Below are positions 49,904 through 59,828 of a DNA stretch of 64,000 nucleotides, piece after piece. The notes beneath the pieces were generated by a model. That model was not told the origin of the DNA and made no database searches. It saw only the letters and a list, made by a program, of their open reading frames with translations. Source of the stretch: Tenacibaculum haliotis (GTDB taxonomy: Bacteria > Bacteroidota > Bacteroidia > Flavobacteriales > Flavobacteriaceae); assembly GCF_025215075.1 (NCBI RefSeq), contig NZ_JAOBTH010000021.1:133-64132 (forward strand), in the 5' to 3' direction. The position numbers were made by a program, and so were the translations under genes. How positions within the stretch are numbered: the stretch's first letter is position 1; every line of letters begins with the position of its first letter.

Positions 49904-51286
49904 TTAATTGTCCTTCTTTTGCTCTTTTTCGTCTTCCTTTTTTAAATCCTCTTCTAATTTTTTAATCTCTTTTTCTAGTTTTAAACGCTCTTCTTCTTTA
50001 CGTTTTGCTTCTTTTAAAAGATTTTTTTCTATCTCTTTACGTTCTTTTTCTTTACGCTTAGCTTCCTTTTCTTCCTCTTTTTTAATGTTTTTCTCTAATT
50101 TTAAACGCTCTTTTTCTTTGTTTTTAATAGCTTTTTCAGCTTCTTTTACTGCTTTTTTTGCAGCTTTCTTTTCAGCTTTTGTTGTTTTTTTCTTTTCTTT
50201 AATATCTTCTTTAACAATAACGTCAACTAAAGATTTAGAGCGCTCTCTTTTTGGTCTTTGTATAGTTATTTTTTCTTCTTTTTCGCCTTCTTTTATCGTT
50301 ACAGTATGTTTGTCTTTCTTTTTAAATACACCTTTTATCTTATCAAATAAACGACCAAAGAAACCTTTGTTTTCTGTGTATTTAGTAGATTTTTGTTCTT
50401 CAATTTTATTACCAAACTCATCTACTTCTAAAAATTTATTATGATGCCTGTTTATCCTGTATGAGACTCCCACGCTTGTATGAAGTCCTATTTTTTCTTG
50501 ATCAAAACTACCTCTTAGTGTAGCATTAAATTGCATATCTTCATTAAATAGATAAGCAGCTCCGATACCAACATTATTTTTACGTTCGTATTTTTCGAAA
50601 GTATCTTGCCATTCTGCAAAACCAGACCAATAATCATTAAAGTTATAGGTACCTGTAATAATGTATGATAATTCCGTAAAGTCGGTTCCTATATTGTCGT
50701 AATATAAGTTTGTAACCACGTTAAGTTTAGTTGAAAACTCATTTTGAAGCAATAAACCAACTTTCGGGCTAATACCACCTTTTTTGTGTGGTGTATTTAA
50801 GATACTTCCAAAATTAAGCCCAGCATAAGCTCCTATATGTGGAATCCATCTTTTGTAATCAAAAGAATGTCTTGCTCTCCAACTTCTAATTTCTTTCTTT
50901 TTGTCGTTGTATTTAGGTGTATAGATTAAATACTTTGCTCCTAAGGTAAGTTGCCCTAAGCCAAATTCGTTATATGAAGATTCAAAAACGTTTTTAAAAG
51001 CAATTTTATCGCTCTGTAGACTGGTTTTTAAATTAAATTCTAACTTTTCAGAAAAAAAACTGGTTCTAAATAAAAGGTTTAAACCTGTAGCTTGTGGATT
51101 ACTGAAAGTTGGTGTTGCACTTGTACTCCTAAAAAAAAGACTACTTTCAAATTGATACACACCTGATCCAACACTATAAGGACTTTCAGAAAAACCAGGG
51201 TTGTTTGAGTTTATAACCGTTGTATACTGGGCATTTGTAGCCAAGGTTAACAAAAAAGTAATAAACAAAAGAAGTTTCTTAATCAT
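49904..51286 (-). CDS. Outer-membrane beta-barrel protein with long charged C-terminal tail
   Basis: The 460-residue protein has a signal peptide ending ATNAQ. The N-terminal 280 residues show alternating amphipathic strands (PYSVGSGVYQFESSLFFR, LGLGQ-type FGLGQLTLGAKYLIY, HIGAYAGLNFGSI), like the phenol-degradation MetA/transporter barrel family. From about 320 on the sequence is extremely rich in Lys and Glu (KKAAKKAVKEAEKAIKNKEK and similar repeats), predicted as one long charged helix or coiled coil. Such a tail on a barrel is unusual; it could span the periplasm or lie outside. First gene of the operon with the GNAT-like gene and rsmE. Confidence 0.82.
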   Translation of the reverse strand: MIKKLLLFITFLLTLATNAQYTTVINSNNPGFSESPYSVGSGVYQFESSLFFRSTSATPTFSNPQATGLNLLFRTSFFSEKLEFNLKTSLQSDKIAFKNVFESSYNEFGLGQLTLGAKYLIYTPKYNDKKKEIRSWRARHSFDYKRWIPHIGAYAGLNFGSILNTPHKKGGISPKVGLLLQNEFSTKLNVVTNLYYDNIGTDFTELSYIITGTYNFNDYWSGFAEWQDTFEKYERKNNVGIGAAYLFNEDMQFNATLRGSFDQEKIGLHTSVGVSYRINRHHNKFLEVDEFGNKIEEQKSTKYTENKGFFGRLFDKIKGVFKKKDKHTVTIKEGEKEEKITIQRPKRERSKSLVDVIVKEDIKEKKKTTKAEKKAAKKAVKEAEKAIKNKEKERLKLEKNIKKEEEKEAKRKEKERKEIEKNLLKEAKRKEEERLKLEKEIKKLEEDLKKEDEKEQKKDN

Positions 51287-51450
51287 GTTGTAAATTCAAT
51301 TAATACAATTAGTACAAACATACATAAAATACAAATTACTATATAATATAAGTTTTGTAAAGTCTTAACGCTTCGTTTTGCTTCAAATTGTTATTTTTGA
51401 TTAATTTTTTATTAAAAGTTAAGATGATACATATAAATGAAGCTGGACCT

Positions 51451-51702
51451 ATGAATTTTTTAAGAACCATATTAATAATTATACTTGTTTATTACGTACT
51501 AAAATTTTTGGTGAAGTTATTTGCTCCTTATTTATTAAAAAAAGCGGTAGATAAAGTTCAGAAAAAAGCAGCACAACAATATAATAATCAGCAAGAAAGT
51601 ACTGTTGATGAAGGAAAAACTGTTGTAGATAAAAAACCACAAGACACCAAACAAAGCAATAATTCGGTAGGGGAATATGTTGATTTTGAAGAAATAGAAT
51701 AA
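51451..51702 (+). CDS. DUF4834 family small membrane protein
   Basis: The 83-residue protein has one TM segment (MNFLRTILIIILVYYVLKFL), a helical KKAVDKVQKKAAQQYNNQ part and an acidic end, GEYVDFEEIE. This fits DUF4834, a flavobacterial family of unknown function. Upstream in-frame ATGs (51388, 51424) are rejected because the hydrophobic segment starts right at 51451. It is 2 bp before the YfhO-like gene and heads the glycan operon. Confidence 0.85.
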   Translation: MNFLRTILIIILVYYVLKFLVKLFAPYLLKKAVDKVQKKAAQQYNNQQESTVDEGKTVVDKKPQDTKQSNNSVGEYVDFEEIE

Positions 51703-51704
51703 GC

Positions 51705-54125
51705 ATGAATTACAAAAAAATGATTCCGTATGCGATAACAATTGTTGCTTTTGCAATTATATCGCTGCTATATTTTAATCCGGTTTTAAGCGGAAAACGA
51801 ATAAAACAAAGCGACATTACCCAATTTATAGGAATGTCTAAAGAAGTAAAAGATTATAGAATAGCCAATGATGAAGAACCTTATTGGCTAGGAAACGCTT
51901 TTAGCGGTATGCCTGCATATCAGGTTAGTGCGTATTATCCGAATGATTTTGTTAGATATATTGATAAAGCGATTCGCTTTTTACCACGTCCTGCAGATTA
52001 TTTGTTTTTATATTTCTTAGGATTTTTCTTGTTACTAACAGCCTTAAAAGTAGATTGGAAGCTTGCCGTTTTAGGAAGTTTATCCTTCGGGTTTTCTACA
52101 TATTTGATTATTATTTTCGGGGCAGGACACAATGCAAAAGCACATGCAATTGGGTATATGCCAATGGTAATAGCTGGAGTTTTATATGTTTTTAGAAAAC
52201 GATATTTAGTCGGATTTGTAATTACAGCTTTAGCAATGGCCTTAGAAGTATACACAAATCACCCGCAAATGACTTATTATTTAGGTTTTTGTTTGTTGAT
52301 ATTGGCAATTGTAGAATTTATAGAAGCTTTTAAAACCAAAACATTACCAGTATTTGCAAAACAAGCTGCGGTATTATTGGTTGCAATGTTTATTGGTTTA
52401 GGCGTAAATTCTACCCGATTATTATCAATGAAAGAATACGGTGATTTTAGTACGCGTGGAAAATCGGAATTAACGATTGCTCCTGACGGATCACCAAAAG
52501 AAAAATCTACAGGATTAGATAAATCATATATTACCGAATATAGTTACGGAATTGCAGAAACTTTTAATTTGATAATTCCTCGTTTTATGGGAGGAGGAAC
52601 GGTTGAAGAATTAGGAGAAGATTCTAATTTTTATCAAGTTTTAGAACAAAACGCAGGTAAAAGTGTTGCGAAAGATTATTCGAGCCAGGTTTTAACGTAT
52701 TGGGGAACACAGCCAATTGTTGAAGCGCCCGCATATATTGGAGCTATTTTATTCTTTTTATTCTTTTTAGGCGTTTTCTTAGTAAAAGGACGTTTAAGAA
52801 ATTGGTTGGTAGCTGCTACTATTTTTTCAATTATGTTAAGTTGGGGGAAAAATTTCTCAGTTATTACAAACTTTTTTATTGATTATGTGCCGCTGTATAA
52901 TAAATTCAGAGCGGTTTCATCTATTCAGGTAATAGCAGAACTATGTGTGCCTTTATTAGGAATGATAGCTTTACGAGACTTGTTTTCATCAGAAGTAGCA
53001 TCCGAAGAAAAAGAAAACGCTCTAAAAAAAGCATTTTATGTTTTAGGCGGAATTACTTTAGGTTTTGCGGTATTCGGATCTAGTTTATTTGCTTTTGAAG
53101 GATTACGAGATAGTCAATATCAAGAATTACCAACATTAATAGATGCTTTAATTGCGGATAGAAAAGCGATGTTGTTTAACGATAGTATTCGCTCATTTTT
53201 ATTGGTTTTAGCATCAGCAGCTTTATTGTGGTTTTATCTAAAAGGAAAACTAAAACAAGTGCCGGTTTTAATTATTTTAGGAAGTTTAATTCTTTTCGAT
53301 TTAGTTTCTGTAGATATTAAATACGTAAATAAAGAAGATTTTACATCGGCAAGAAGAGTGTTAAAACCATTTACACCAACCCAAGCTGATAAAGAAATAT
53401 TAGAAGATAAAAGTTATTATCGTGTAGCTAATTTTGGTGGAAACCCGATGCAAGATGGTAGAACATCGTATTTTCATAATTCGATTGGTGGTTATCATGC
53501 TGCGAAAATGAAACGCTATCAAGAGTTATTTGATTATCAAATCGCAAAAAATAACATCAACGTATTAAATATGTTGAATACAAAATACGTTATTGTTGGT
53601 GAAGATAAATTTCAAGAAAATACAGATGCAAACGGAAATGCGTGGTTTGTTAATTCTTTAAAAATAGTTAATTCAGCAAATGAAGAAATACGAGCGTTAG
53701 ATAGTTTAAATACTAAAACATCAGCTGTAATTAATGGACGAGAATTAAAAAGAAGTCCACAAGGATATATGGATTATAATAATATATTTAAAAAAGATTC
53801 AACAGCTACAATTTCATTAATTAAAAATAATGTTACAACCTTAGTTTATAAAACAGCTACGCAAGAAAATCAGTTTGCTGTATTCTCAGAAATTTATTAT
53901 AAAGATGGTTGGAATGCTTATTTAGATGGCGTTAAAACTGAACATTATCAAGTAAATTATGTACTTAGAGGTATGAATATACCAAAAGGAAAACACGAAG
54001 TTGTATTTAAGTACGAACCAACCGTGATACGAACCGGAAATATAATTACATTATTTTGTTACGCGTTATTATTGCTAATTCCGATTGGTTGGTTTGTAAT
54101 TCGTAAAAAGAAGCAGCAAAAATAA
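51705..54125 (+). CDS. YfhO-like polytopic membrane protein (GT-C fold type)
   Basis: The 806-residue protein has about 12-13 TM segments and large soluble parts. The first extracytoplasmic loop starts with GKRIKQSDITQFIGMSKEVK and has NAFSGMPAYQVS, with acidic and aromatic residues as in GT-C glycosyltransferases. Later blocks FGAGHNAKAHAIGYMPMV and YTNHPQMTYYLG are typical of the YfhO-type family. YfhO in Gram-positives glycosylates lipoteichoic acid. Here a polyprenyl-linked sugar transfer to a surface glycan or protein is a plausible guess. Confidence 0.88.
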   Translation: MNYKKMIPYAITIVAFAIISLLYFNPVLSGKRIKQSDITQFIGMSKEVKDYRIANDEEPYWLGNAFSGMPAYQVSAYYPNDFVRYIDKAIRFLPRPADYLFLYFLGFFLLLTALKVDWKLAVLGSLSFGFSTYLIIIFGAGHNAKAHAIGYMPMVIAGVLYVFRKRYLVGFVITALAMALEVYTNHPQMTYYLGFCLLILAIVEFIEAFKTKTLPVFAKQAAVLLVAMFIGLGVNSTRLLSMKEYGDFSTRGKSELTIAPDGSPKEKSTGLDKSYITEYSYGIAETFNLIIPRFMGGGTVEELGEDSNFYQVLEQNAGKSVAKDYSSQVLTYWGTQPIVEAPAYIGAILFFLFFLGVFLVKGRLRNWLVAATIFSIMLSWGKNFSVITNFFIDYVPLYNKFRAVSSIQVIAELCVPLLGMIALRDLFSSEVASEEKENALKKAFYVLGGITLGFAVFGSSLFAFEGLRDSQYQELPTLIDALIADRKAMLFNDSIRSFLLVLASAALLWFYLKGKLKQVPVLIILGSLILFDLVSVDIKYVNKEDFTSARRVLKPFTPTQADKEILEDKSYYRVANFGGNPMQDGRTSYFHNSIGGYHAAKMKRYQELFDYQIAKNNINVLNMLNTKYVIVGEDKFQENTDANGNAWFVNSLKIVNSANEEIRALDSLNTKTSAVINGRELKRSPQGYMDYNNIFKKDSTATISLIKNNVTTLVYKTATQENQFAVFSEIYYKDGWNAYLDGVKTEHYQVNYVLRGMNIPKGKHEVVFKYEPTVIRTGNIITLFCYALLLLIPIGWFVIRKKKQQK

Positions 54126-54158
54126 ATTTAGAGTTCAATTTTTTTTAAATAAAAATTA

Positions 54159-54677
54159 ATGAAAACATATTATCCTCAAAAGAGATATAACCATACAATA
54201 AAATTTTTAGAGAAGGTGTTGCCTGCTCCGGCAACTATTTTAGATTTAGGAACTAGAAATAGGTTTACCGAAATTATGGAAAATCATGGGTATACTGTGA
54301 TCAATACCAAAGGAGAGGATTTAGATTTTATTACGGATATTGTAAAAGAGCACGAAGTAGATGCAGTAACATCGTTTGAAATTTTCGAACATATGTTAGC
54401 GCCTTTAAATATTTTAAAAGCCATAAAAAGCACAAAGCTAATAACTACAATTCCCTTAAAATTATGGTTCGCAAATGCCTACAGAAGTAAAACGGATGTA
54501 TGGGATAGACATTATCACGAATTTGAAGACTGGCAATTTGATTGGTTACTAGAAAAATCGGACTGGAATATTGTTGAGTCAGAAAAATGGACAAGTCCTG
54601 TTAATAAAATAGGTTTCAGACCGATATTAAGGAAATTTATTCCGAGATATTATGCTGTTTACGCAGAAAGAAAGTAG
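54159..54677 (+). CDS. Small class I SAM methyltransferase
   Basis: The 172-residue minimal Rossmann methyltransferase has motif I ATILDLGTRNRFTEIMENHG, an acidic LDFITDIVKE and motif IV AVTSFEIFEHMLAPLNIL. The EIFEH form is common in methyltransferases of glycan clusters. It probably methylates a sugar or lipid intermediate. The spacing to its neighbours (33 bp and 6 bp) shows it is part of the operon. Confidence 0.87.
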   Translation: MKTYYPQKRYNHTIKFLEKVLPAPATILDLGTRNRFTEIMENHGYTVINTKGEDLDFITDIVKEHEVDAVTSFEIFEHMLAPLNILKAIKSTKLITTIPLKLWFANAYRSKTDVWDRHYHEFEDWQFDWLLEKSDWNIVESEKWTSPVNKIGFRPILRKFIPRYYAVYAERK

Positions 54678-54683
54678 TTGTAG

Positions 54684-55868
54684 ATGAGAATAGGAATGAT
54701 ATTGGATAAGGTTTTTCCGCCTGATCCTCGTGTAGAAAATGAAGCCATTGAGTTGATAAAAAAAGGACATGAAGTTTTTTTATTTTGTTTGACTTATAGA
54801 GGAGAAGAGCGCGAAGAAACAATTAATCAAATTAAGATAAAGCGATACCAATCTAATAAATTAGAATATAAATTATCTGCTTTAGCATACACCGTTCCTT
54901 TTTATTCATTATTGATGAAAAAGAAGATTGCTGATTTTTTATTTAAAAATAAGATTGAAGCCATTCATATTCATGATATCCGAATTGCTGAAGCAGTTTT
55001 TTTAGCAAATAAAAAGCAGCAATTACCTGTCGTTTTAGATTTGCATGATAATATGCCAGAGGTGATGAAGTTTTATCCACATCTACAGAAATTCCCTGGA
55101 AAATATATTATTTCTCCTAAAAAATGGAAGCGAAAAGAAGAAGCATTTATTAAAAAAGCAAATAAAGTAATTACGGTTTCTCAAGAGTTTGTGAATGAGT
55201 TGGTTGATAGAACTAAAATAGCTGAAAATAAAGTGGTTTTAGTACCCAATACCATTCGTAAATCTTTTTATGATTCTTTTGAGTTGAATACAAACATTAC
55301 TAAAAAGTATAAAGATAATTTTGTAATTCTTTATCTAGGAGATACGCATGTTCGTAGAGGTTTACTAACGGCAATAAAAGCTGTTGCAAAATTAAAAGAA
55401 CAAATTCCGACTATTAAATTGGTAATTGTTGGTAAAAACACGACCGATTACATATTAAAAGCAGAAGCTGAAAGGTTACAAATAACGGATTTTGTTGATT
55501 TTGAAGGTTGGCAAAACGTTTCGTTGTTTCCGTCTTATATAAAAGCAAGTGATATTTGTATTTCGCCTTTAAAACGTAATATTCAGCACGATGTAGCGTA
55601 TGCAAATAAGCTGTTTCAATATATGAGTTTGGCAAAACCATTATTGGTAAGTAACGCCATTGCTCAGAAAAACTTAATAGAAAAAATAAATGGAGGTTTG
55701 GTGCATGAAGCACAAAATATAGCAGATTTCGAGGATAAAGTTTTAACGTTATATAATAATCCTACTTTAAGGGAAGAATTAGGTAAAAACGGAGAGAATT
55801 TTGTTAAAAATGAATTTACTTGGGATAAAACATCTAAAGGATTAATCGATTTATACAATAATTTATAA
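54684..55868 (+). CDS. GT4-family glycosyltransferase
   Basis: The 394-residue GT-B enzyme has an N-terminal MRIGMILDKVFPPDPRVENE (PPDPRV acceptor loop), VITVSQEFVNELVDR at the domain junction, and FVILYLGDTHVRRGLLTAIK with ISPLKRNIQHDVAYANKLFQ in the donor domain. The donor-site acidic motif is partly replaced (Asp in HDVAYANKLF). Retaining transfer of a sugar to a growing surface glycan at the inner membrane is likely. Confidence 0.92.
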   Translation: MRIGMILDKVFPPDPRVENEAIELIKKGHEVFLFCLTYRGEEREETINQIKIKRYQSNKLEYKLSALAYTVPFYSLLMKKKIADFLFKNKIEAIHIHDIRIAEAVFLANKKQQLPVVLDLHDNMPEVMKFYPHLQKFPGKYIISPKKWKRKEEAFIKKANKVITVSQEFVNELVDRTKIAENKVVLVPNTIRKSFYDSFELNTNITKKYKDNFVILYLGDTHVRRGLLTAIKAVAKLKEQIPTIKLVIVGKNTTDYILKAEAERLQITDFVDFEGWQNVSLFPSYIKASDICISPLKRNIQHDVAYANKLFQYMSLAKPLLVSNAIAQKNLIEKINGGLVHEAQNIADFEDKVLTLYNNPTLREELGKNGENFVKNEFTWDKTSKGLIDLYNNL

Positions 55869-55869
55869 T

Positions 55870-57150
55870 TTGAAAGTGCTAATTATTACATATTATTGGG
55901 TTCCAGCAGGTGGTTCTGGTGTACAACGCTGGTTAAAATTTGTAAAATATTTACGTGATTTTAATGTAGAACCTGTAGTATATACAGTTGATGAAGCTAA
56001 GTATCCTATTATAGATGCATCTTTAGCAAACGACATTCCTGAAGGTGTTGAAGTACTTAAAAAAGCTATTTGGGAACCAAATGATCTTTTGTCAATCTTT
56101 AAAAAGAAAGAAACCAAAACAAGTGCCGGTTTTTTAAATCCGAATCCAACTTTTTTCGGGAAAATATTACAATACATTCGAGCTAATTATTTTATTCCGG
56201 ATGCAAGAAAATATTGGATAAAACCATCTGTAAAATATTTAGAAAAATACTTATCAGAAAATAAGATTGATGCAATTATTACCACAGGTCCGCCACATAG
56301 TTTACATTTAATCGGATTGCATTTAAAGAAAAAAACGAATGTAAAGTGGATTGCAGATTTTCGGGACCCTTGGACTGATATTGATTATTTTCATCAACTT
56401 CCATTAACTAAAAAGGCAATAAAAAAACACCATCAGCTAGAAAAAGAAGTGCTGAAAAATGCCGATGCAAGTTTGGTGGTTGGTAAAACAATGAGGGCTA
56501 ATTATGAAGTGTTTTCTGATAAGATACACGTGGTAACAAATGGGTATGATTCTGAAGAAAAGACTAATAATCAATCTGTTTTAGATTCTAAATTCTCCAT
56601 CACACATATCGGGTTGATGAATGCAGATAGAAATCCGAAAATGTTATGGACAGCACTGGCAGAATTATCCGAAGAAAACACCGACTTTAAAAACGATTTA
56701 GAAATAAAACTGATTGGAAAACTATCTGATGATGTTGTAACAGATTTAAAGAAGTATGACTTTAAAAATGTAACACGTATAAATTATGTGCCACATAAAG
56801 AAGTACAACAGTATCAGCGAGCTTCACAAGTTTTATTATTAGCTGTAAATAATGTTCCAAGCGCTAAAGGAATTATAACAGGAAAGATTTTTGAATATTT
56901 ACAAGCAAAACGTCCTATCTTAGCAATTGGTCCTAAAGATGGTGATTTAGCTGAGATTTTAACAAAAACAAAAGCAGGCAGTATAGTCGATTTTAGTGAG
57001 AAAGAGCAATTAAAAAAGACAGTGAGTGATTTGTATAAAAAGTACCAACAAAACTCGTTAACAGTTTCCTCTGTAAATATCGAGCAATACCATCGTAAGG
57101 AATTAACCAAACAATTGTCCGTAATACTTAAACAAGTAGTAGATTCTTGA
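55870..57150 (+). CDS. GT4-like glycosyltransferase, TTG start
   Basis: The 426-residue GT-B protein has the N-terminal signature VLIITYYWVPAGGSGVQRWL, WIADFRDPWTDIDYFHQLP, VGKTMRANYEVFSD and the donor motif IITGKIFEYLQAKRPILAI. The start is TTG at 55870, one base after the preceding stop. No nearby ATG would keep the conserved MKVLIITYYW start. It ends in a TTGA overlap with wecB. Confidence 0.92.
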   Translation: MKVLIITYYWVPAGGSGVQRWLKFVKYLRDFNVEPVVYTVDEAKYPIIDASLANDIPEGVEVLKKAIWEPNDLLSIFKKKETKTSAGFLNPNPTFFGKILQYIRANYFIPDARKYWIKPSVKYLEKYLSENKIDAIITTGPPHSLHLIGLHLKKKTNVKWIADFRDPWTDIDYFHQLPLTKKAIKKHHQLEKEVLKNADASLVVGKTMRANYEVFSDKIHVVTNGYDSEEKTNNQSVLDSKFSITHIGLMNADRNPKMLWTALAELSEENTDFKNDLEIKLIGKLSDDVVTDLKKYDFKNVTRINYVPHKEVQQYQRASQVLLLAVNNVPSAKGIITGKIFEYLQAKRPILAIGPKDGDLAEILTKTKAGSIVDFSEKEQLKKTVSDLYKKYQQNSLTVSSVNIEQYHRKELTKQLSVILKQVVDS

Positions 57151-58232
57151 AAAAAATAGTTACCATATTAGGCGCGCGTCCTCAGTTTGTAAAAGGAGCT
57201 GTGTTAAGCCGAGTGATACAAAAACATGGCGAAGTTGAAGAAATAATAGTGCATACAGGTCAGCATTTTGATGCCAACATGAGTGCTGTTTTTTTTGATG
57301 AAATGCAAATACCTAAACCGAAGTATAATTTAAATATCAACGGTTTAAGTCACGGTGCCATGACAGGGCAGATGCTAGAGAAAATCGAAGAGATTTTAGT
57401 AACAGAAAAACCGGATGCAGTTGTGGTGTATGGTGATACAAACTCTACACTAGCAGGTGCTTTAGCGGCCAAGAAATTACATGTAAAAGTGGTGCATATT
57501 GAAGCTGGTTTGCGTTCTTTTAACATGCAAATGCCCGAAGAAGTAAATCGTATTGTAACAGATAGAATTGCTGATTTATTAAGCTGCCCTACGCAGGTTG
57601 CAATAGATAATTTGCAGAAAGAAGGTTTTGATAATTTAGCGATTAAAATTGAGCAGCATGGTGATATTATGAAAGATGCGGTTGAATTTTACGGTCAGTT
57701 TTCAGAAGAAAAATCGACTATTATAAGCGATTTAAAACTAACAGAAAATGAATTTGCTCTGGCAACAATTCACCGTCAGGAAAACACCGATTTTAAAGAG
57801 AAATTAACCGAAGTGTTTTCAGCTTTAGAATCAATAAATAAAACAAAAAAAGTAGTTTTACCATTACATCCTCGAACTAAAAAAATGTTAGCGAAGTATA
57901 ATTTACAACCTAATATTACTTTTATAGATCCTGTTGGCTATTTTGATATGTTAGAATTGTTAAAAAAATGTAGTTTGGTTGTTACCGATAGTGGGGGACT
58001 TCAAAAAGAGGCTTTTTTTAATAAAAAGCACTGTATTATAGCAAGAGAAGAAACAGAATGGACAGAGTTGGTAACCTATAAATACGCTACAATTACAGGA
58101 ACACATCCGAAGAAAATAACCAATGCTTTTAATGATTTTTTGAATTCAGAAATGACATTTGAAGAAACGTTATACGGTAATAATGTTGGGGAGAGAATAT
58201 ATAAATCAATTATAAAATTAATTCAAGAATAA
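57147..58232 (+). CDS. wecB: UDP-N-acetylglucosamine 2-epimerase (non-hydrolysing)
   Basis: The 361-residue enzyme interconverts UDP-GlcNAc and UDP-ManNAc. Signatures are ILGARPQFVKGAVLSRVI, VVYGDTNSTLAGALAAKKL, HIEAGLRSFNMQMPEEVNR, ATIHRQENTD and VTDSGGLQKEAFF. The start is TTG, overlapping the previous TGA stop as TTGA, which implies re-initiation coupling. It supplies ManNAc-type sugars for the glycan made by this cluster. Confidence 0.95.
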   Translation: MKKIVTILGARPQFVKGAVLSRVIQKHGEVEEIIVHTGQHFDANMSAVFFDEMQIPKPKYNLNINGLSHGAMTGQMLEKIEEILVTEKPDAVVVYGDTNSTLAGALAAKKLHVKVVHIEAGLRSFNMQMPEEVNRIVTDRIADLLSCPTQVAIDNLQKEGFDNLAIKIEQHGDIMKDAVEFYGQFSEEKSTIISDLKLTENEFALATIHRQENTDFKEKLTEVFSALESINKTKKVVLPLHPRTKKMLAKYNLQPNITFIDPVGYFDMLELLKKCSLVVTDSGGLQKEAFFNKKHCIIAREETEWTELVTYKYATITGTHPKKITNAFNDFLNSEMTFEETLYGNNVGERIYKSIIKLIQE

Positions 58233-58233
58233 A

Positions 58234-59739
58234 TTGGGAATCGTACTAAGACAGTCGCTAAAAAACACCATTATAATCTATTTAGGGTTTTTAATCGGAG
58301 GAATAAACACCATATTTTTATATTCGCGTTTTTTAAAGGATGAGTATTACGGATTAACAATGTATGTTTTTTCGGCTTCTAATTTAATTATGCCAATTAC
58401 AGCATTTGGAGTACATTTTACAATTATAAAATTTTACTCGAGCTATACTTCTAAAGTAGAAAAAGATAAATTTTTAAGTACAGTACTATTTTTACCATTG
58501 CTAATAGCAATACCAATAGGTTTCTTTTGGAGTTATTTTCATGATTGGATTATGGATTTTGTAGCAAAAAGTAATTCAAAAGAAAATTTAATTATCGAAA
58601 ACTATACGATTTATATATACATCGTTGCGGTTTCATGTGCGTATTTTGAAGTATTTTATTCGTGGGCAAAGGTACAAATGCAATCCGTTTTTGGTAATAT
58701 TTTAAAAGAACTGTACAATAGGGCAGCGGTTATGATATTGTTAGTTGCGGTTTATTTAAATATAATTATCAAACAAGAGTTCTTGTACTATATCTCGTTT
58801 GCATATATTTTAAGAACAATTCTTATGATGTTGTATGCTTTTAAGTTGTACATGCCAAAGCTTAGTTTTACGTTGCCAGATAACTTTAATGAAGTGCTTC
58901 GTTACACTTTTTATATCATTTTAGCAGGAAGTGCTGGGGCTATTATTTTAGATATTGATAAAGTAATGATACCAGGTAAAGATGGATTTTCTACGGCTGC
59001 TTATTATGGAGTTGCGGTGTTTATAGGATCGTTTATAGAAGCGCCAAGTAGGGCTATGGGGCAAATATTACAACCGCTTACCTCTAAATCTATCAATGAA
59101 GATAATGATACAGAAACTAGGAGTTTGTATAAAAAAAGTTCGATTAATTTATTATTAGTAGGAGGTTTGTTTTTTATACTAGTAAATTGTAATGTAGACG
59201 AACTATTTAAACTAATGCCTAATAAAAATTATGCCGCAGGTGGTGGGTTAGTTGTTTTGTTAATTTCTACCGCAAAGTTATTTTTAATGTCTTTAGGTAA
59301 CAATGGTGCTATTATTCAAAATTCAAAGTTTTACAGAATCACTTTACCAGTTGGAGTTGGTATGGCTTTGTCGGTATATTTCTTAAACACTTATTTTTAT
59401 ACCTATTTAAATATGGGAACCGAAGGGTTGGCATTGGCTACTTTAATTACTGTTTTAGTATTTAATACCTTTAAAGTGTGGTTTGTAGGGCAAAAGTTTA
59501 AAATGATTCCTTTTACCAAAAAAACGCTCTTAATGGTATTCATAATTGCCATATTGTTTTTAGGATTTTATTTCTGGAATTTTAATATCCCTGAGGTTTT
59601 TATCAAAGAGTTTCCAATTCACCCAATAATAAATATCATATTAAAAAGTATTTTAATTGTTGTAGTGTATGTATTTGTGGTAATTAAACTAGCAGTATCA
59701 GAGCAAATGAATAATTTAGTAGGTAAGTATATAAAATAA
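58234..59739 (+). CDS. Polysaccharide flippase (Wzx-like, MOP superfamily), TTG start
   Basis: The 501-residue protein has about 14 TM segments, N-terminal GIVLRQSLKNTIIIYLGFLI and GLTMYVFSASNLIMPITAFG, typical of oligosaccharide flippases. It moves lipid-linked glycan units across the inner membrane. The start is TTG, 1 bp after the wecB stop, the third TTG start in a row. It closes the 51.4-59.7 kb operon; no wzy-type polymerase is seen in the window. Confidence 0.9.
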   Translation: MGIVLRQSLKNTIIIYLGFLIGGINTIFLYSRFLKDEYYGLTMYVFSASNLIMPITAFGVHFTIIKFYSSYTSKVEKDKFLSTVLFLPLLIAIPIGFFWSYFHDWIMDFVAKSNSKENLIIENYTIYIYIVAVSCAYFEVFYSWAKVQMQSVFGNILKELYNRAAVMILLVAVYLNIIIKQEFLYYISFAYILRTILMMLYAFKLYMPKLSFTLPDNFNEVLRYTFYIILAGSAGAIILDIDKVMIPGKDGFSTAAYYGVAVFIGSFIEAPSRAMGQILQPLTSKSINEDNDTETRSLYKKSSINLLLVGGLFFILVNCNVDELFKLMPNKNYAAGGGLVVLLISTAKLFLMSLGNNGAIIQNSKFYRITLPVGVGMALSVYFLNTYFYTYLNMGTEGLALATLITVLVFNTFKVWFVGQKFKMIPFTKKTLLMVFIIAILFLGFYFWNFNIPEVFIKEFPIHPIINIILKSILIVVVYVFVVIKLAVSEQMNNLVGKYIK

Positions 59740-59828
59740 AAAAGACTCATACACATAAGGGAATAAGTCTTTTATTAGGGGGATAAGAATAAATAATTTT
59801 AAGGGGGGTAATTATTTATATTACAAAT
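59740..59828 (-). ncRNA. Candidate small RNA with C-rich loop
   Basis: On the minus strand a TATATTTG (-7 consensus TAnnTTTG) at 59829-59836 is followed by a hairpin of perfect 10-bp arms (59789-59798 and 59810-59819) whose loop is CCCCCCT-rich. A single-stranded ATCCCCCTAATA comes next, then AAAAGACT...AGTCTTTT with a T-tract (59740-59773), a terminator-like end. Transcript length would be about 85 nt. The last hairpin also ends the flippase operon on the plus strand. Confidence 0.4.

Noticed and set aside
49908..50444. 178-codon Ser/Phe-rich plus-strand frame
   Set aside because: Mirror image of the Lys/Glu-rich tail of the minus-strand barrel protein; composition is explained by antisense of AAA/GAA codons.
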